From UBA7985 sp965661545 (lineage in GTDB: Bacteria; Pseudomonadota; Alphaproteobacteria; UBA7985), in NCBI GenBank assembly GCA_965661545.1, contig CBFIEF010000006.1:1-64000 (forward strand): a stretch of 64,000 bases of DNA, written 5' to 3'. Both the position numbers and the translations under genes were made by a program. The notes below the pieces were generated by a model that saw only the letters and a list, made by a program, of their open reading frames with translations, had not been told where the DNA came from and searched no databases. Positions within the stretch are counted from its first letter, which is position 1, and the number at the start of each line of letters is the position of its first letter. This document shows, piece after piece, positions 17,704-25,573 of this stretch.

Positions 17704-18678
17704 ATGAAGGTCATTGAATACAACGCTATTGGTAACCCTGCCGACGTTCTTGAAATCAAAGACGTTCCGTCGGTTGCCCCCGGTGAGGGGCAGGTTCGGG
17801 TCAAGGTGCTGGCAACCCCGATTCACCCGTCGAACCTGCTGCAGATCAGCGGCAATTACGGCACCATGCCAACCTTCCCCGCGCACCCGGGCGCTGAGGG
17901 TGTGGGGCAGGTTGTTGAGGTTGGTGCCGGCGTAAGCCACTTGCAGGCTGGGCAGCATGTTTTGCTATCCGGTGTTGGTGGCACGTGGCGCGAAGAGATC
18001 ACCGGTCCGGCTCAAGCCTTCATCCCCGTTCCCGCTGGTGATATCGAGCAAATGTCGATGACGGTCATCAACCCGCTGACGGCGCACTTACTGTTGAAGT
18101 CTGTGCAGGACTTGAACGAAGGCGATTGGATTATCCAAAGCGCGGCCAATTCCGCCGTGGGTGAGTACCTGATCCAGCTTGCCGCACAACGGGGCATAAA
18201 GACCATTAACGTTGTTCGACGAGAGAGCTTGGCCCCGCGCCTCAAATCATTAGGGGCAGACGTGGTTCTGGTCGACGGTCCCGATTTGGCTGAGCGGGCG
18301 AAAGCGGCGACCCAAGGCGCGGATATCGTCTTCGCCATTGATGCGGTTGGGGGCGATGTCTTCACGCGCATGGTTCAAAGCCTCAGCTATGGCTCCAAAA
18401 TTGCCTGTTACGGCGTGCTCGCCATGCAGATGCCAACGTTGGATCTGATGGCGGTGATCTTCAACAATATTGCGGTGAAAGGCTTCTGGCTGGCGAAGTG
18501 GTTTGAAACCGGCTCACCTGAAGAAAAGCAGGCGGCCTTTGGTGAGATCATCCCGCTCATTGCCGGTGGCAAGCTGTCGTCTGCGGTTGATTCTCGTTTC
18601 ACGCTGGATGAGATCAAGCAGGCTGTGACACGCGCTGGTGAATCAAACAGAGACGGCAAAGTTCTGCTGACCCCTTAG
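17704..18678 (+). CDS. MDR family oxidoreductase (zinc-type alcohol dehydrogenase-like / enoyl reductase-like)
   Basis: This 324-residue protein has a GroES-like N-terminal domain (MKVIEYNAIGNPADVLEIKD) and a Rossmann domain with NSAVGEYLIQLAAQRG. It lacks the catalytic-zinc cysteine pattern, like quinone oxidoreductases and mitochondrial-type trans-2-enoyl-CoA reductases, which use NADPH. The segment QSAANSAVG resembles the latter group. The ATG at 17704 has GGAG upstream; an in-frame TTG at 17692 overlaps that site. It is probably controlled by the divergent LysR protein and ends 33 bases before a strong terminator. Confidence 0.85.
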   Translation: MKVIEYNAIGNPADVLEIKDVPSVAPGEGQVRVKVLATPIHPSNLLQISGNYGTMPTFPAHPGAEGVGQVVEVGAGVSHLQAGQHVLLSGVGGTWREEITGPAQAFIPVPAGDIEQMSMTVINPLTAHLLLKSVQDLNEGDWIIQSAANSAVGEYLIQLAAQRGIKTINVVRRESLAPRLKSLGADVVLVDGPDLAERAKAATQGADIVFAIDAVGGDVFTRMVQSLSYGSKIACYGVLAMQMPTLDLMAVIFNNIAVKGFWLAKWFETGSPEEKQAAFGEIIPLIAGGKLSSAVDSRFTLDEIKQAVTRAGESNRDGKVLLTP

Positions 18679-18711
18679 GTCGCCTTGAGCTCTGCTGCTC
18701 GAATAGAAATG

Positions 18712-18759
18712 AGAAACGGGGCGCAGGCTAAAAAAGCCTACGCCCCGTTTCTGCTTTTT
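18712..18759 (+). terminator. Strong rho-independent terminator after the MDR gene
   Basis: Arms at 18712-18729 and 18735-18752 pair over 18 positions with a single mismatch, enclosing an A-rich loop and followed by CTGCTTTTTC. It sits between convergent units (MDR gene on plus, ABC operon on minus). On the minus strand the trailing T tract is poor, so it mainly ends the plus-strand transcript. Confidence 0.85.
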
Positions 18760-18801
18760 CACGATACAGGAGACTGCATCGGGGGTTGTTCGTGGTCTCG
18801 A

Positions 18802-19875
18802 TCAGCGCGCGGAGATGAGCATTTCATTGGCGTAAACACAGCAGTTTTCGGCCTTGAAGGTCATAAACATCTCACCAGTCGCAATGGGTTGATTACGGTC
18901 AACCTTCACCTTGGTGAGCTGCCCCGATGAACGCCCAACGACAAGCTTGTAGTTCCCAAAATCATCGACCCGATCGACGTGGAAAGGCAGGCAGTTTTCA
19001 TCGCTCTTTGGGCTATCCTGCAGCAAGATATGTTCCGCTCGGATGCCCAGCTTCAGGGCTTCACTGGCAGCCCCTTGCAGGCTCGCTTCGACATTGATGG
19101 CGCTGCCGGCAACGTCCAATTGGTGATTCTGCTTCACAGTCGCCGGGAACACGTTCATGGCCGGCGCACCAATGAAGTAGCCGACAAACGTCGTGCTGGG
19201 CCGGTCAAACAACTCGCCCGGCGTCCCCATCTGAACGATGCGACCCTTGTCCATCACCATGATTTGCTCAGCAAAGGTCATGGCTTCGTTTTGGTCATGA
19301 GTCACGTAGATCAGCGTCGTCCGGTATTGCTCATTGATTTCTTTGAGTTTGCGGCGCAGGCGGAACTTTAGATCTGGGTCAATCACGGTCAACGGCTCGT
19401 CCATCAGGACCGCCGCCACGTCATCGCGGACCAAGCCGCGGCCCAGAGAAATCAACTGTTTCTGATCTGCGGTTAGCTTGTTGGCTTTTCGGTCCAACAG
19501 GTGTGTCAGGCTGAGCGTGTTCGCGACTTCTTCGACTTTGGTCTTGATTTGGTCCGAGGGTACATTCCGGCACACCAGCGGAAACGCCAGATTATCCCAA
19601 ACCCGCATGGTCCCGTAAATCACCGGGAACTGAAACACTTGTGCGATGTTCCGGTCGGCAGTTTGAAGATTGGTGATGTCATTGCCGTCAAACAGGATAC
19701 GACCCTGCGTGGGCTTGATGATGCCCGACATGATGTTGAGCATGGTGGTCTTGCCACAGCCCGATGGACCGAGAATGGCGTAGCGGCCACCGTCATTCCA
19801 AGTCAGGTCAAATTTCTCCAGCGCTTCGACGTTGCCGTAGCTGTGCTGGACGCCTTCGAGGTCGATACGTGCCAT
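18802..19875 (-). CDS. ABC importer ATPase 2, GlpT/UgpC-like, with degenerate signature motif
   Basis: This 357-residue ATPase of the carbohydrate-uptake type has an ABC domain and a C-terminal TOBE/regulatory domain. Walker A is GPSGCGKT (36-43), the Q-loop lies in AQVFQF (about 79), Walker B is VLMDE (156-160) and the switch histidine is His193 in VTHDQ. The signature, normally LSGGQ, is LTADQ (134-138), followed by KQLISLGRGL. It is the last gene of the operon and overlaps the other ATPase by one base. The pair resembles the two-ATPase glycerol importers of rhizobia (GlpS/GlpT), which is family knowledge rather than proof of substrate. Confidence 0.88.
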   Translation of the reverse strand: MARIDLEGVQHSYGNVEALEKFDLTWNDGGRYAILGPSGCGKTTMLNIMSGIIKPTQGRILFDGNDITNLQTADRNIAQVFQFPVIYGTMRVWDNLAFPLVCRNVPSDQIKTKVEEVANTLSLTHLLDRKANKLTADQKQLISLGRGLVRDDVAAVLMDEPLTVIDPDLKFRLRRKLKEINEQYRTTLIYVTHDQNEAMTFAEQIMVMDKGRIVQMGTPGELFDRPSTTFVGYFIGAPAMNVFPATVKQNHQLDVAGSAINVEASLQGAASEALKLGIRAEHILLQDSPKSDENCLPFHVDRVDDFGNYKLVVGRSSGQLTKVKVDRNQPIATGEMFMTFKAENCCVYANEMLISAR

Positions 19876-20951
19876 CAGTCTTTGCTCCCAAATGGTGACT
19901 TCACCAACGTCTCATCAGTGCCAAAAATGTAGAGCCAGTCGGTGTTAATTTTCACCGGGACCACCTCGTTCATTTTCAGGTCCACAACGCCTTCGACGCG
20001 CGCAATCATCCCGGTTTCGCCGCGGCGCAAGTGGATGATGGTCTCGGAACCAGCGATCTCGGACAGTTCAACGACGAATTCCAAGCCCCCGGCTTCGATG
20101 CGAATGTCGTTCGAGCGAAAGCCGACAATGCAGGCGCCTTCGTTCACGCCGCTGGTGTCAGCAGGCGCGGGCAGGTCGATACCCTCGGCAATATGGAATT
20201 GACCGCCAGTGAACGTCGCAGGCCACAGGTTCATGCTCGGGTCGTTGGTGATTTCAGCGACGCGGCACGTTGCCGGATGCTCAAACACGTCAACGGCAGG
20301 GCCTTGCTGAATGATGCGGCCCTCATCCATCACCAGTAGCGTGCCGCCAAACTGCATAGCCTCCAGCGGATCGGTAGTGGAATAGACGACGATGCCGTCC
20401 TTGTTAAACTCTGAATCGATCAGATCTTTGAGCTCTTCCCGCAGCTGCTCGCGCAGCTTGTAATCGAGGTTCACCAGCGGTTCGTCGAGCAGCAGGATCT
20501 TTGACGCTTTTGCCAGCGACCGTGCCAGCGCCACGCGCTGTTGTTGACCGCCAGAGAGCTCTTGGATCTTCCGCAGCTCAAAGCCTTCGAGGCCCACCTG
20601 CTCAATCGAGCGAGCCACACGCTTCTGAATCTCGTCCTTGGAGAGACCCTTCTTACGCAGCGGGAAGGCGATGTTGTTGAAGACGTTGAAGTGCGGGTAG
20701 TTAATGAACTGCTGATAGACCATCGCTACGTTGCGCTGCCAGACGGGGACTTTGGTAAAGTCCTCGCCCGAACTGCTAAGCGCGCCACTGTCGAACTCCG
20801 TCAGACCCGCGATGGACTTCAACAGGGTGGTTTTCCCCGCCAATGTCCGCCCAAGGATCGTGTAAAGCCCGCCGGGCGCCATCTCGAAAGAGACATCAGA
20901 GAGGTGGGTTTCCCCGCCGACTTCGAGTGAAATTTTGTCACCTACCAACAT
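19875..20951 (-). CDS. ABC importer ATPase 1, GlpS-like, lacking the switch histidine
   Basis: This 358-residue ATPase has Walker A GRTLAGKT (34-41), Q-loop in MVYQQF (about 80), an intact signature LSGGQ (132-136) and Walker B ILLLDE (152-157). The position of the switch histidine is occupied by Thr193 (YSTTDP instead of YVTHD). The C-terminal third is a TOBE-type domain. Together with the adjacent ATPase it should form a heterodimer in which the two defects share one nucleotide site. It lies 4 bases after the second permease and shares one base with ATPase 2. Confidence 0.88.
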   Translation of the reverse strand: MLVGDKISLEVGGETHLSDVSFEMAPGGLYTILGRTLAGKTTLLKSIAGLTEFDSGALSSSGEDFTKVPVWQRNVAMVYQQFINYPHFNVFNNIAFPLRKKGLSKDEIQKRVARSIEQVGLEGFELRKIQELSGGQQQRVALARSLAKASKILLLDEPLVNLDYKLREQLREELKDLIDSEFNKDGIVVYSTTDPLEAMQFGGTLLVMDEGRIIQQGPAVDVFEHPATCRVAEITNDPSMNLWPATFTGGQFHIAEGIDLPAPADTSGVNEGACIVGFRSNDIRIEAGGLEFVVELSEIAGSETIIHLRRGETGMIARVEGVVDLKMNEVVPVKINTDWLYIFGTDETLVKSPFGSKD

Positions 20952-20955
20952 GATC

Positions 20956-21804
20956 TTACTTCAACGCTCCGGACAGGTTGCCCTTGGAGAGGAAGCGCTC
21001 AACGACGAATGCGACAAGCAGCAGCGGGGCCACAGAAATCAAAGCTGCGGCTGACAGGCTCCACCAAGGGGTAATTGAGGAATTCAACGCAACGATCCGA
21101 ACCGGCAGTAACTGCACCTCGGTAAACGTCAGGATGAAGGAGAAAAAGAAGTCGGTCCAACCAAAGATCAGACAGAACATGGTCGCCACAACCAACCCCG
21201 GAATGGAGTTCGGCAGCACGACCTGGAAGAACGCTTGGAACGGGTTGCAGCCGTCAATCAGCGCAGTTTCGTCCAGCTCGCGTGGCACCTTGTTAAAGAA
21301 GTCCACCATGATCCAAACCGCAATCGGCATCAGCAGGACGATGTAGACCGTCACCAGCCCGGCAATCGTATCCAGCAGGCCGAACTTGCTCAGCATGATG
21401 AAAAACGGGATCGACAGCACCACCGGCGGCATGATCCGCTGGGAGATAAAGAAGAACGTGATGTCGTTGTTCTTCACGAACCCAAATTTGAAGGTGTAGC
21501 GCGACAAAGCGTAGGCCGCGAGCGTGCCCAGGGCGATCGAGATGGCACTTGCCAGCGTGGTCACCATCAGGCTGTTCATAAACGGCTCTGCAATATCGAC
21601 CCCACCGCGCGCCGGGGTCCGCCACAGGACATTCCAGCCCTCTAGCGTTGGTTTGAACTGCAGCCACGGGATGTACTTTGCCCCAGAAGTGACCGAGGAA
21701 AAGTCCTTGAACGACGTACTCAGCGCCCACAAAAACGGACCGACAACAAAGGCCGTCCAGAGCGCAATCGCGAGATACTTCAGAGTGATATAGAAAGATC
21801 GCAT
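20956..21804 (-). CDS. ABC importer permease 2 (UgpE/MalG-type)
   Basis: This 282-residue membrane protein has about six helices and the coupling EAA motif (ELDETALIDGCNPFQAFFQVVLP) in the C-terminal half. It belongs to the MalG/UgpE branch of carbohydrate permeases and pairs with the preceding permease. Its start shares a base with the stop of permease 1 (TGATG), and ATPase 1 follows after 4 bases, so translation is likely coupled. Confidence 0.92.
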   Translation of the reverse strand: MRSFYITLKYLAIALWTAFVVGPFLWALSTSFKDFSSVTSGAKYIPWLQFKPTLEGWNVLWRTPARGGVDIAEPFMNSLMVTTLASAISIALGTLAAYALSRYTFKFGFVKNNDITFFFISQRIMPPVVLSIPFFIMLSKFGLLDTIAGLVTVYIVLLMPIAVWIMVDFFNKVPRELDETALIDGCNPFQAFFQVVLPNSIPGLVVATMFCLIFGWTDFFFSFILTFTEVQLLPVRIVALNSSITPWWSLSAAALISVAPLLLVAFVVERFLSKGNLSGALK

Positions 21805-22673
21805 CAGTCGTTTCTCCCAATAAACACGCGGATCAGAATGTTAACGATGACCGTCAGGCTGAGGATCATCACGATCAGATAGGTGAAGGACATGGCGGCG
21901 GAGTAGCCCATCTGGAACTCCCGCAGGCCTTTGATAAAGATGTAGAAACTGGTCGTTTCCGTGGATGTCCCCGGCCCGCCCGAGGTGAGAACGTAAATCG
22001 TATCCATGATCTTCGAGGCTTCGATCAATCGGATGATAATCGCGCCAATCGAAATCGGTGCCATGAGCGGGAAAGTCACGTAGATGAACTTGCGCAGCGG
22101 TCCCGCGCCATCGATTGAGGCGGCGAGGAAGGCTTCCTTGGGCAAGGAAAGCAGGCCTGCGAGCAGCAGCAAGAACATGAACGGCGTCCACTGCCAGACC
22201 TCAACAATGATCACTGTGACCTTGGAGAGCATCGGATCGCTCAGCCATAGCGGTGTGAGGCCAAACATGGACAGGAAATCGTTAACTGGCCCCAGTGACT
22301 CGTGAAACACGGTCTTCCAGATCACCGTCATGATGACGGGTGTGGTCATCATGGGAATGAGAAACAGGACGCGGAAGAAACGCTTAAACAGCACATCGCG
22401 CCATACCAGCAGCGCCAATCCAAAACCGAGGATGTACTGCAGGAAAACGGTCGTTAAAGAGAAAAAGGCCAAGCGGGAAAAGGCTTCCCAGAACCGGGGG
22501 TCGCTGGTGAACAGACGGACGTAGTTCTTGATGCCAACAAAATCCAAGCCCGGATTGTAGCTGTTCCAACCGGACAAACTCAGTCGGACCGTAAAGATCA
22601 CCGGGAAAATCAGAATGGCGATCAGGACCAAGAGACCAGGCAGAAGAAACACATATTTATGGCCGTAGCGCAT
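21804..22673 (-). CDS. ABC importer permease 1 (UgpA/MalF-type)
   Basis: This 289-residue membrane protein has about six helices, beginning with a hydrophobic YVFLLPGLLVLIAILIFPVIF segment typical of UgpA-like permeases, and the EAA loop EAFLAASIDGAGPLRKF, through which it contacts the ATPases. It follows the binding-protein gene after 70 bases that contain a hairpin. The product forms the translocation pore with permease 2. Confidence 0.92.
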   Translation of the reverse strand: MRYGHKYVFLLPGLLVLIAILIFPVIFTVRLSLSGWNSYNPGLDFVGIKNYVRLFTSDPRFWEAFSRLAFFSLTTVFLQYILGFGLALLVWRDVLFKRFFRVLFLIPMMTTPVIMTVIWKTVFHESLGPVNDFLSMFGLTPLWLSDPMLSKVTVIIVEVWQWTPFMFLLLLAGLLSLPKEAFLAASIDGAGPLRKFIYVTFPLMAPISIGAIIIRLIEASKIMDTIYVLTSGGPGTSTETTSFYIFIKGLREFQMGYSAAMSFTYLIVMILSLTVIVNILIRVFIGRND

Positions 22674-22697
22674 ACTTTGTCTCCGAAAGTAAAAGAG

Positions 22698-22728
22698 TGA
22701 TGGCCACCCCTTGGGAAGGTGGCCATCA
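22698..22728 (-). terminator. Intra-operon hairpin between binding protein and permease 1
   Basis: Perfect 11-base arms (TGATGGCCACC and its complement) flank a 9-base loop. On the minus strand the stem is followed by CTCTTTTACTTT. Such attenuator or mRNA-stabilising stems often sit after the binding-protein gene of ABC operons and let it be made in excess over the membrane parts. Confidence 0.6.
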
Positions 22729-22743
22729 TCAGAGGTCAGGAAA

Positions 22744-24282
22744 TCAACGGAGGTTGTCTTCCAGGGCTACGCCAACGGCGTATGCTTCGCGAACGTTGTC
22801 GACACCGACACGCTCGATAATCGCTTCCCACTCAGCCGCAACTTCATCGAGTGCTTCCTGTGGAGAGAGCTGGCCAGCCAGAGCTTTGGAGGTTCCGGTT
22901 GCAACTGCGCTTGTGAACTCAAAGACGCCTGGTACACGCAGTGGGAACACACGGTTTGTGCTCTTTTCTTCCATGTCCATGAGGGTCTCTGTGTACTCTT
23001 CTGCGATCTGCTGATCCCAACCCTGACGCTCAACGTAGATGTCTGGCACAAAGTCAGACTTCTTGAACGGGTTCACACCGAAACGACCAATGGCAATGTC
23101 TGCCTGGTGGTTCGCATCGTTGGAGAAGAAGCAAAGGTAGTCAAAGGCCAACTCGTGGTTCTTGGACTTCTTCGCAACAGCCGCTGCCCAGCCCCATACG
23201 ATGTACGGTGCCTGGTTGTAGGTCTCGTCCCATGCGCCGGTTTCCCGGTTCCAGACACGATCTGCGCCCGGCAGAGGAGCAACACCAACCTTGTTCTTAA
23301 TGGCGCTGCCGTCTTCCATGGCAGCAACGAAAGCATCATCCCAAGAGAAGCTGAACAGTGCTTGTCCGCCGCCGAAGGAGTTAATTTCGTCACCAAGGCT
23401 AAAGTTAATGCCACCCGGTGGCACGTAGTTTACGGCCTCAACCCAATCGGTCAGCGCCTCAACAAAACCAGGGCTGTTGATCAGCGGGGTCATGGTATCG
23501 AGGTCGAAGAAGAAGCCACCCGGCGTTGCTGGGTTCTTGGCGTAGGCAACCGAACGGCTAAAGAATGCCGCGTACATCAGGTCGTCTTTCTTCATGACTT
23601 CTGCAGAGCCGTATTCCAGCTCGCCATCGCCATCCCAGTCCCAGCCATTAAAGTACGCTGCGATTTCGGCGTACTCTTTCCACGTCTGTGGAACGCGCAA
23701 CTCATTGCCTGTTTCAGCCAAGTACTTGGCCTGAAGCTCGGGGTTGTCGATCACGTCTTTGCGGTACTTGAGGTAATGACGGTCGCCATCGATCGGGAAC
23801 TGCATCATCGTACCGTCCCAAGACGCCACATCGATGTGTGACTTGGTCACGTCCTGCATCTGACGCATGTTGACGTAGTACTCGGGCACGGGCTCGAGGT
23901 AGGCCATCCAGTCGCGGATGAAGTTCGAGAAACCGAAGACGATGTCGTACGGCGCTTGACCGGCTTGGAAAGGGATCATCGCCTTGGAGTACAAGTCACC
24001 CGCCGGGGTGTGAATGACGTTAACCTCTGCGCCCGTCAGCGCTGAAAATTGCTCAGCGTGCAGTGCCGTTGGCTCACCCATTACTGGAACAGCGTGGGTG
24101 TTGATCGTCAGAGTTTGGCCACTGTAGTCCTTTTGGGACATGGACTCATAGGAACACTCACCAGCAATATCGCCAGTGTTCTTAATGTGCGGGAACTGAT
24201 CGCTCCACTTGTCACCAGCCGCGATACCAGCGGCGGTGACGCCAACCAACATGCTTGTGACTGCTAAGGTAATTCTCTTCAT
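22744..24282 (-). CDS. Extracellular solute-binding protein, family 1, of the ABC importer
   Basis: This 512-residue protein begins with a Sec signal peptide (MKRITLAVTSMLVGVTAAG), with no lipobox cysteine. The mature part has the family 1 sugar-binding layout: N-terminal ALHAEQFSALTGAEVNV, a middle WDGTMMQFPIDGD segment and a C-terminal region with many aromatic residues. It captures the substrate in the periplasm and delivers it to the two permeases. It is long for the family (usually 400-450), as seen in glycerol/polyol and related binding proteins. It lies 37 bases downstream of the alcohol dehydrogenase. Confidence 0.88.
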   Translation of the reverse strand: MKRITLAVTSMLVGVTAAGIAAGDKWSDQFPHIKNTGDIAGECSYESMSQKDYSGQTLTINTHAVPVMGEPTALHAEQFSALTGAEVNVIHTPAGDLYSKAMIPFQAGQAPYDIVFGFSNFIRDWMAYLEPVPEYYVNMRQMQDVTKSHIDVASWDGTMMQFPIDGDRHYLKYRKDVIDNPELQAKYLAETGNELRVPQTWKEYAEIAAYFNGWDWDGDGELEYGSAEVMKKDDLMYAAFFSRSVAYAKNPATPGGFFFDLDTMTPLINSPGFVEALTDWVEAVNYVPPGGINFSLGDEINSFGGGQALFSFSWDDAFVAAMEDGSAIKNKVGVAPLPGADRVWNRETGAWDETYNQAPYIVWGWAAAVAKKSKNHELAFDYLCFFSNDANHQADIAIGRFGVNPFKKSDFVPDIYVERQGWDQQIAEEYTETLMDMEEKSTNRVFPLRVPGVFEFTSAVATGTSKALAGQLSPQEALDEVAAEWEAIIERVGVDNVREAYAVGVALEDNLR

Positions 24283-24319
24283 TTTTACCTCCCAATAAAA
24301 AGAGAAAGTGTTTCAGTGC

Positions 24320-25381
24320 TTAAGGCACCAAAACGGCTCGACCCTTGACGTTGCCGTCGTTGAGGTCGTGCAGGGCTTTATTCGCTTCAGAGAGTTTGTA
24401 TTCGGACATGGAGAGCTTCACGCGCCCTCTATTGGCCAACTCCATTAACTCATAGAGCTCTGCCCAAGTTCCCACCAAGTTGCCGACGATCGTCTTTTCA
24501 GAGCTCACCAAATCAACTGTAGGAATCTTGATATCTTCACCGTATCCAACGATGTAGTAGTGCCCGGCTGCAGCCGTCATGTTCAGACCCATGCTGGTTG
24601 AGCCATGCTCGCCCACAAAGTCGATGACAGCCTCTGCGCCCTTGCCACCGGTCAAAGACAGGATGGCTTCATGTTCGTTGCCATCGATCAGCACGCCGTG
24701 ATCCGCGCCGAGGTCCATGGCGTGAGTGAGTGCGTTAATCGATTTTTCCACCACGATGATATCTGCGGCACACATGGCCTTCAGACACTGGATTCCGATG
24801 TGGCCCAGTCCACCAGCACCGATGATCACACAGGCTTGGCCCGGCAGCAGATGACGGCTCGCCTTCTTCACCACGCGATACGCCGTCAGGCCCGCGTCTG
24901 AGAACGGTGCAACGTCTTTTGGTGCGAGGACGGATGGCAGTTTGATCAGGTTACGGACGCTGGTTTTCAGATATTCCGCGTAACCGCCTTCCTTGATGTT
25001 CAAGCCGGGGAATGCGCCGTCTTCCGCTTGCATGTCGTGACCTCGGCGACAGGACAGACAAGTCCCATCCGTGCCTGAAATCAGCGGGTGCAAGATCACA
25101 GGGTCGCCTACTTTGAAATTTGTCACGTCGGAACCGATTTCTTCGACCCAACCAGCATTTTCATGCCCCATGACGCACGGCAAAAGCGTGTTGTCAGGGT
25201 CTTGGATATGCCGCCACACCCCTTCGATGATGTGCAGATCGGTGCGGCAAACGCCTGCTGCGCCAATTTTCACGATCACGTCCGAAGATTTCACAATCTT
25301 CGGCTCGGGAAGATCCGCTTCTTGGACCCACAGGTCCTTCTGCATGGACGGATCGTATTCGTATAGAACCTGAGCTTTCAC
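24320..25381 (-). CDS. Zinc-type NAD(P)-dependent alcohol dehydrogenase (ADH-A-like)
   Basis: This 353-residue MDR enzyme has the catalytic-zinc ligands Cys45 (GVCRTD) and His73-Glu74 (GHENAG), and the cofactor loop GAGGLGHIGIQ. The structural-zinc lobe keeps only Cys108 and Cys111; the other two cysteines of the usual four are missing. Overall it resembles secondary-alcohol dehydrogenases of the Rhodococcus ADH-A type. It starts at GTG after a strong GAGGAGG site. It is the first gene of the operon that continues with the ABC importer, so it probably oxidises the imported alcohol or a product of it. The true substrate is unknown. Confidence 0.88.
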   Translation of the reverse strand: MKAQVLYEYDPSMQKDLWVQEADLPEPKIVKSSDVIVKIGAAGVCRTDLHIIEGVWRHIQDPDNTLLPCVMGHENAGWVEEIGSDVTNFKVGDPVILHPLISGTDGTCLSCRRGHDMQAEDGAFPGLNIKEGGYAEYLKTSVRNLIKLPSVLAPKDVAPFSDAGLTAYRVVKKASRHLLPGQACVIIGAGGLGHIGIQCLKAMCAADIIVVEKSINALTHAMDLGADHGVLIDGNEHEAILSLTGGKGAEAVIDFVGEHGSTSMGLNMTAAAGHYYIVGYGEDIKIPTVDLVSSEKTIVGNLVGTWAELYELMELANRGRVKLSMSEYKLSEANKALHDLNDGNVKGRAVLVP

Positions 25382-25484
25382 GGCTTTCCTCCTCGAACAG
25401 TTCGTTGGGGGAGAAGGTCGGTGAGAGCGCTAGACTTTAATATCGTAATACGTGTCCAGTTTTCGGCCAGACTCGGCAAAATAG

Positions 25485-25501
25485 TGTTCAGTTATTGAAC
25501 A
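25485..25501. promoter_or_regulatory. Inverted repeat TGTTCA-N5-TGAACA, candidate regulator site
   Basis: A perfect six-base inverted repeat lies in the 192-base gap between the alcohol dehydrogenase and the AcoR-like gene. Its right arm overlaps TTGAAC (25495-25500), which with GATAAG 18 bases further on could be a sigma-70 promoter for the regulator. Such an overlap would suit autoregulation; the protein that binds it is not shown. Confidence 0.4.
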
Positions 25502-25573
25502 GAGCCATGGCTTTCGTGGATAAGTGGACTACAATAAAAGTCATCATATCAAGCAGTAACGTTGGGGATGGAT

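Noticed and set aside
22711..23841. Open frame of about 375 codons antisense to the binding protein
   Set aside because: It is fully covered by a well-supported gene on the minus strand and has no recognisable domain.
25440..25480. Possible sigma-54 promoter (TGGC ... TGGA) upstream of the alcohol dehydrogenase
   Set aside because: The invariant GC of the -12 element is missing, and the regulator lacks the sigma-54 contact motif.
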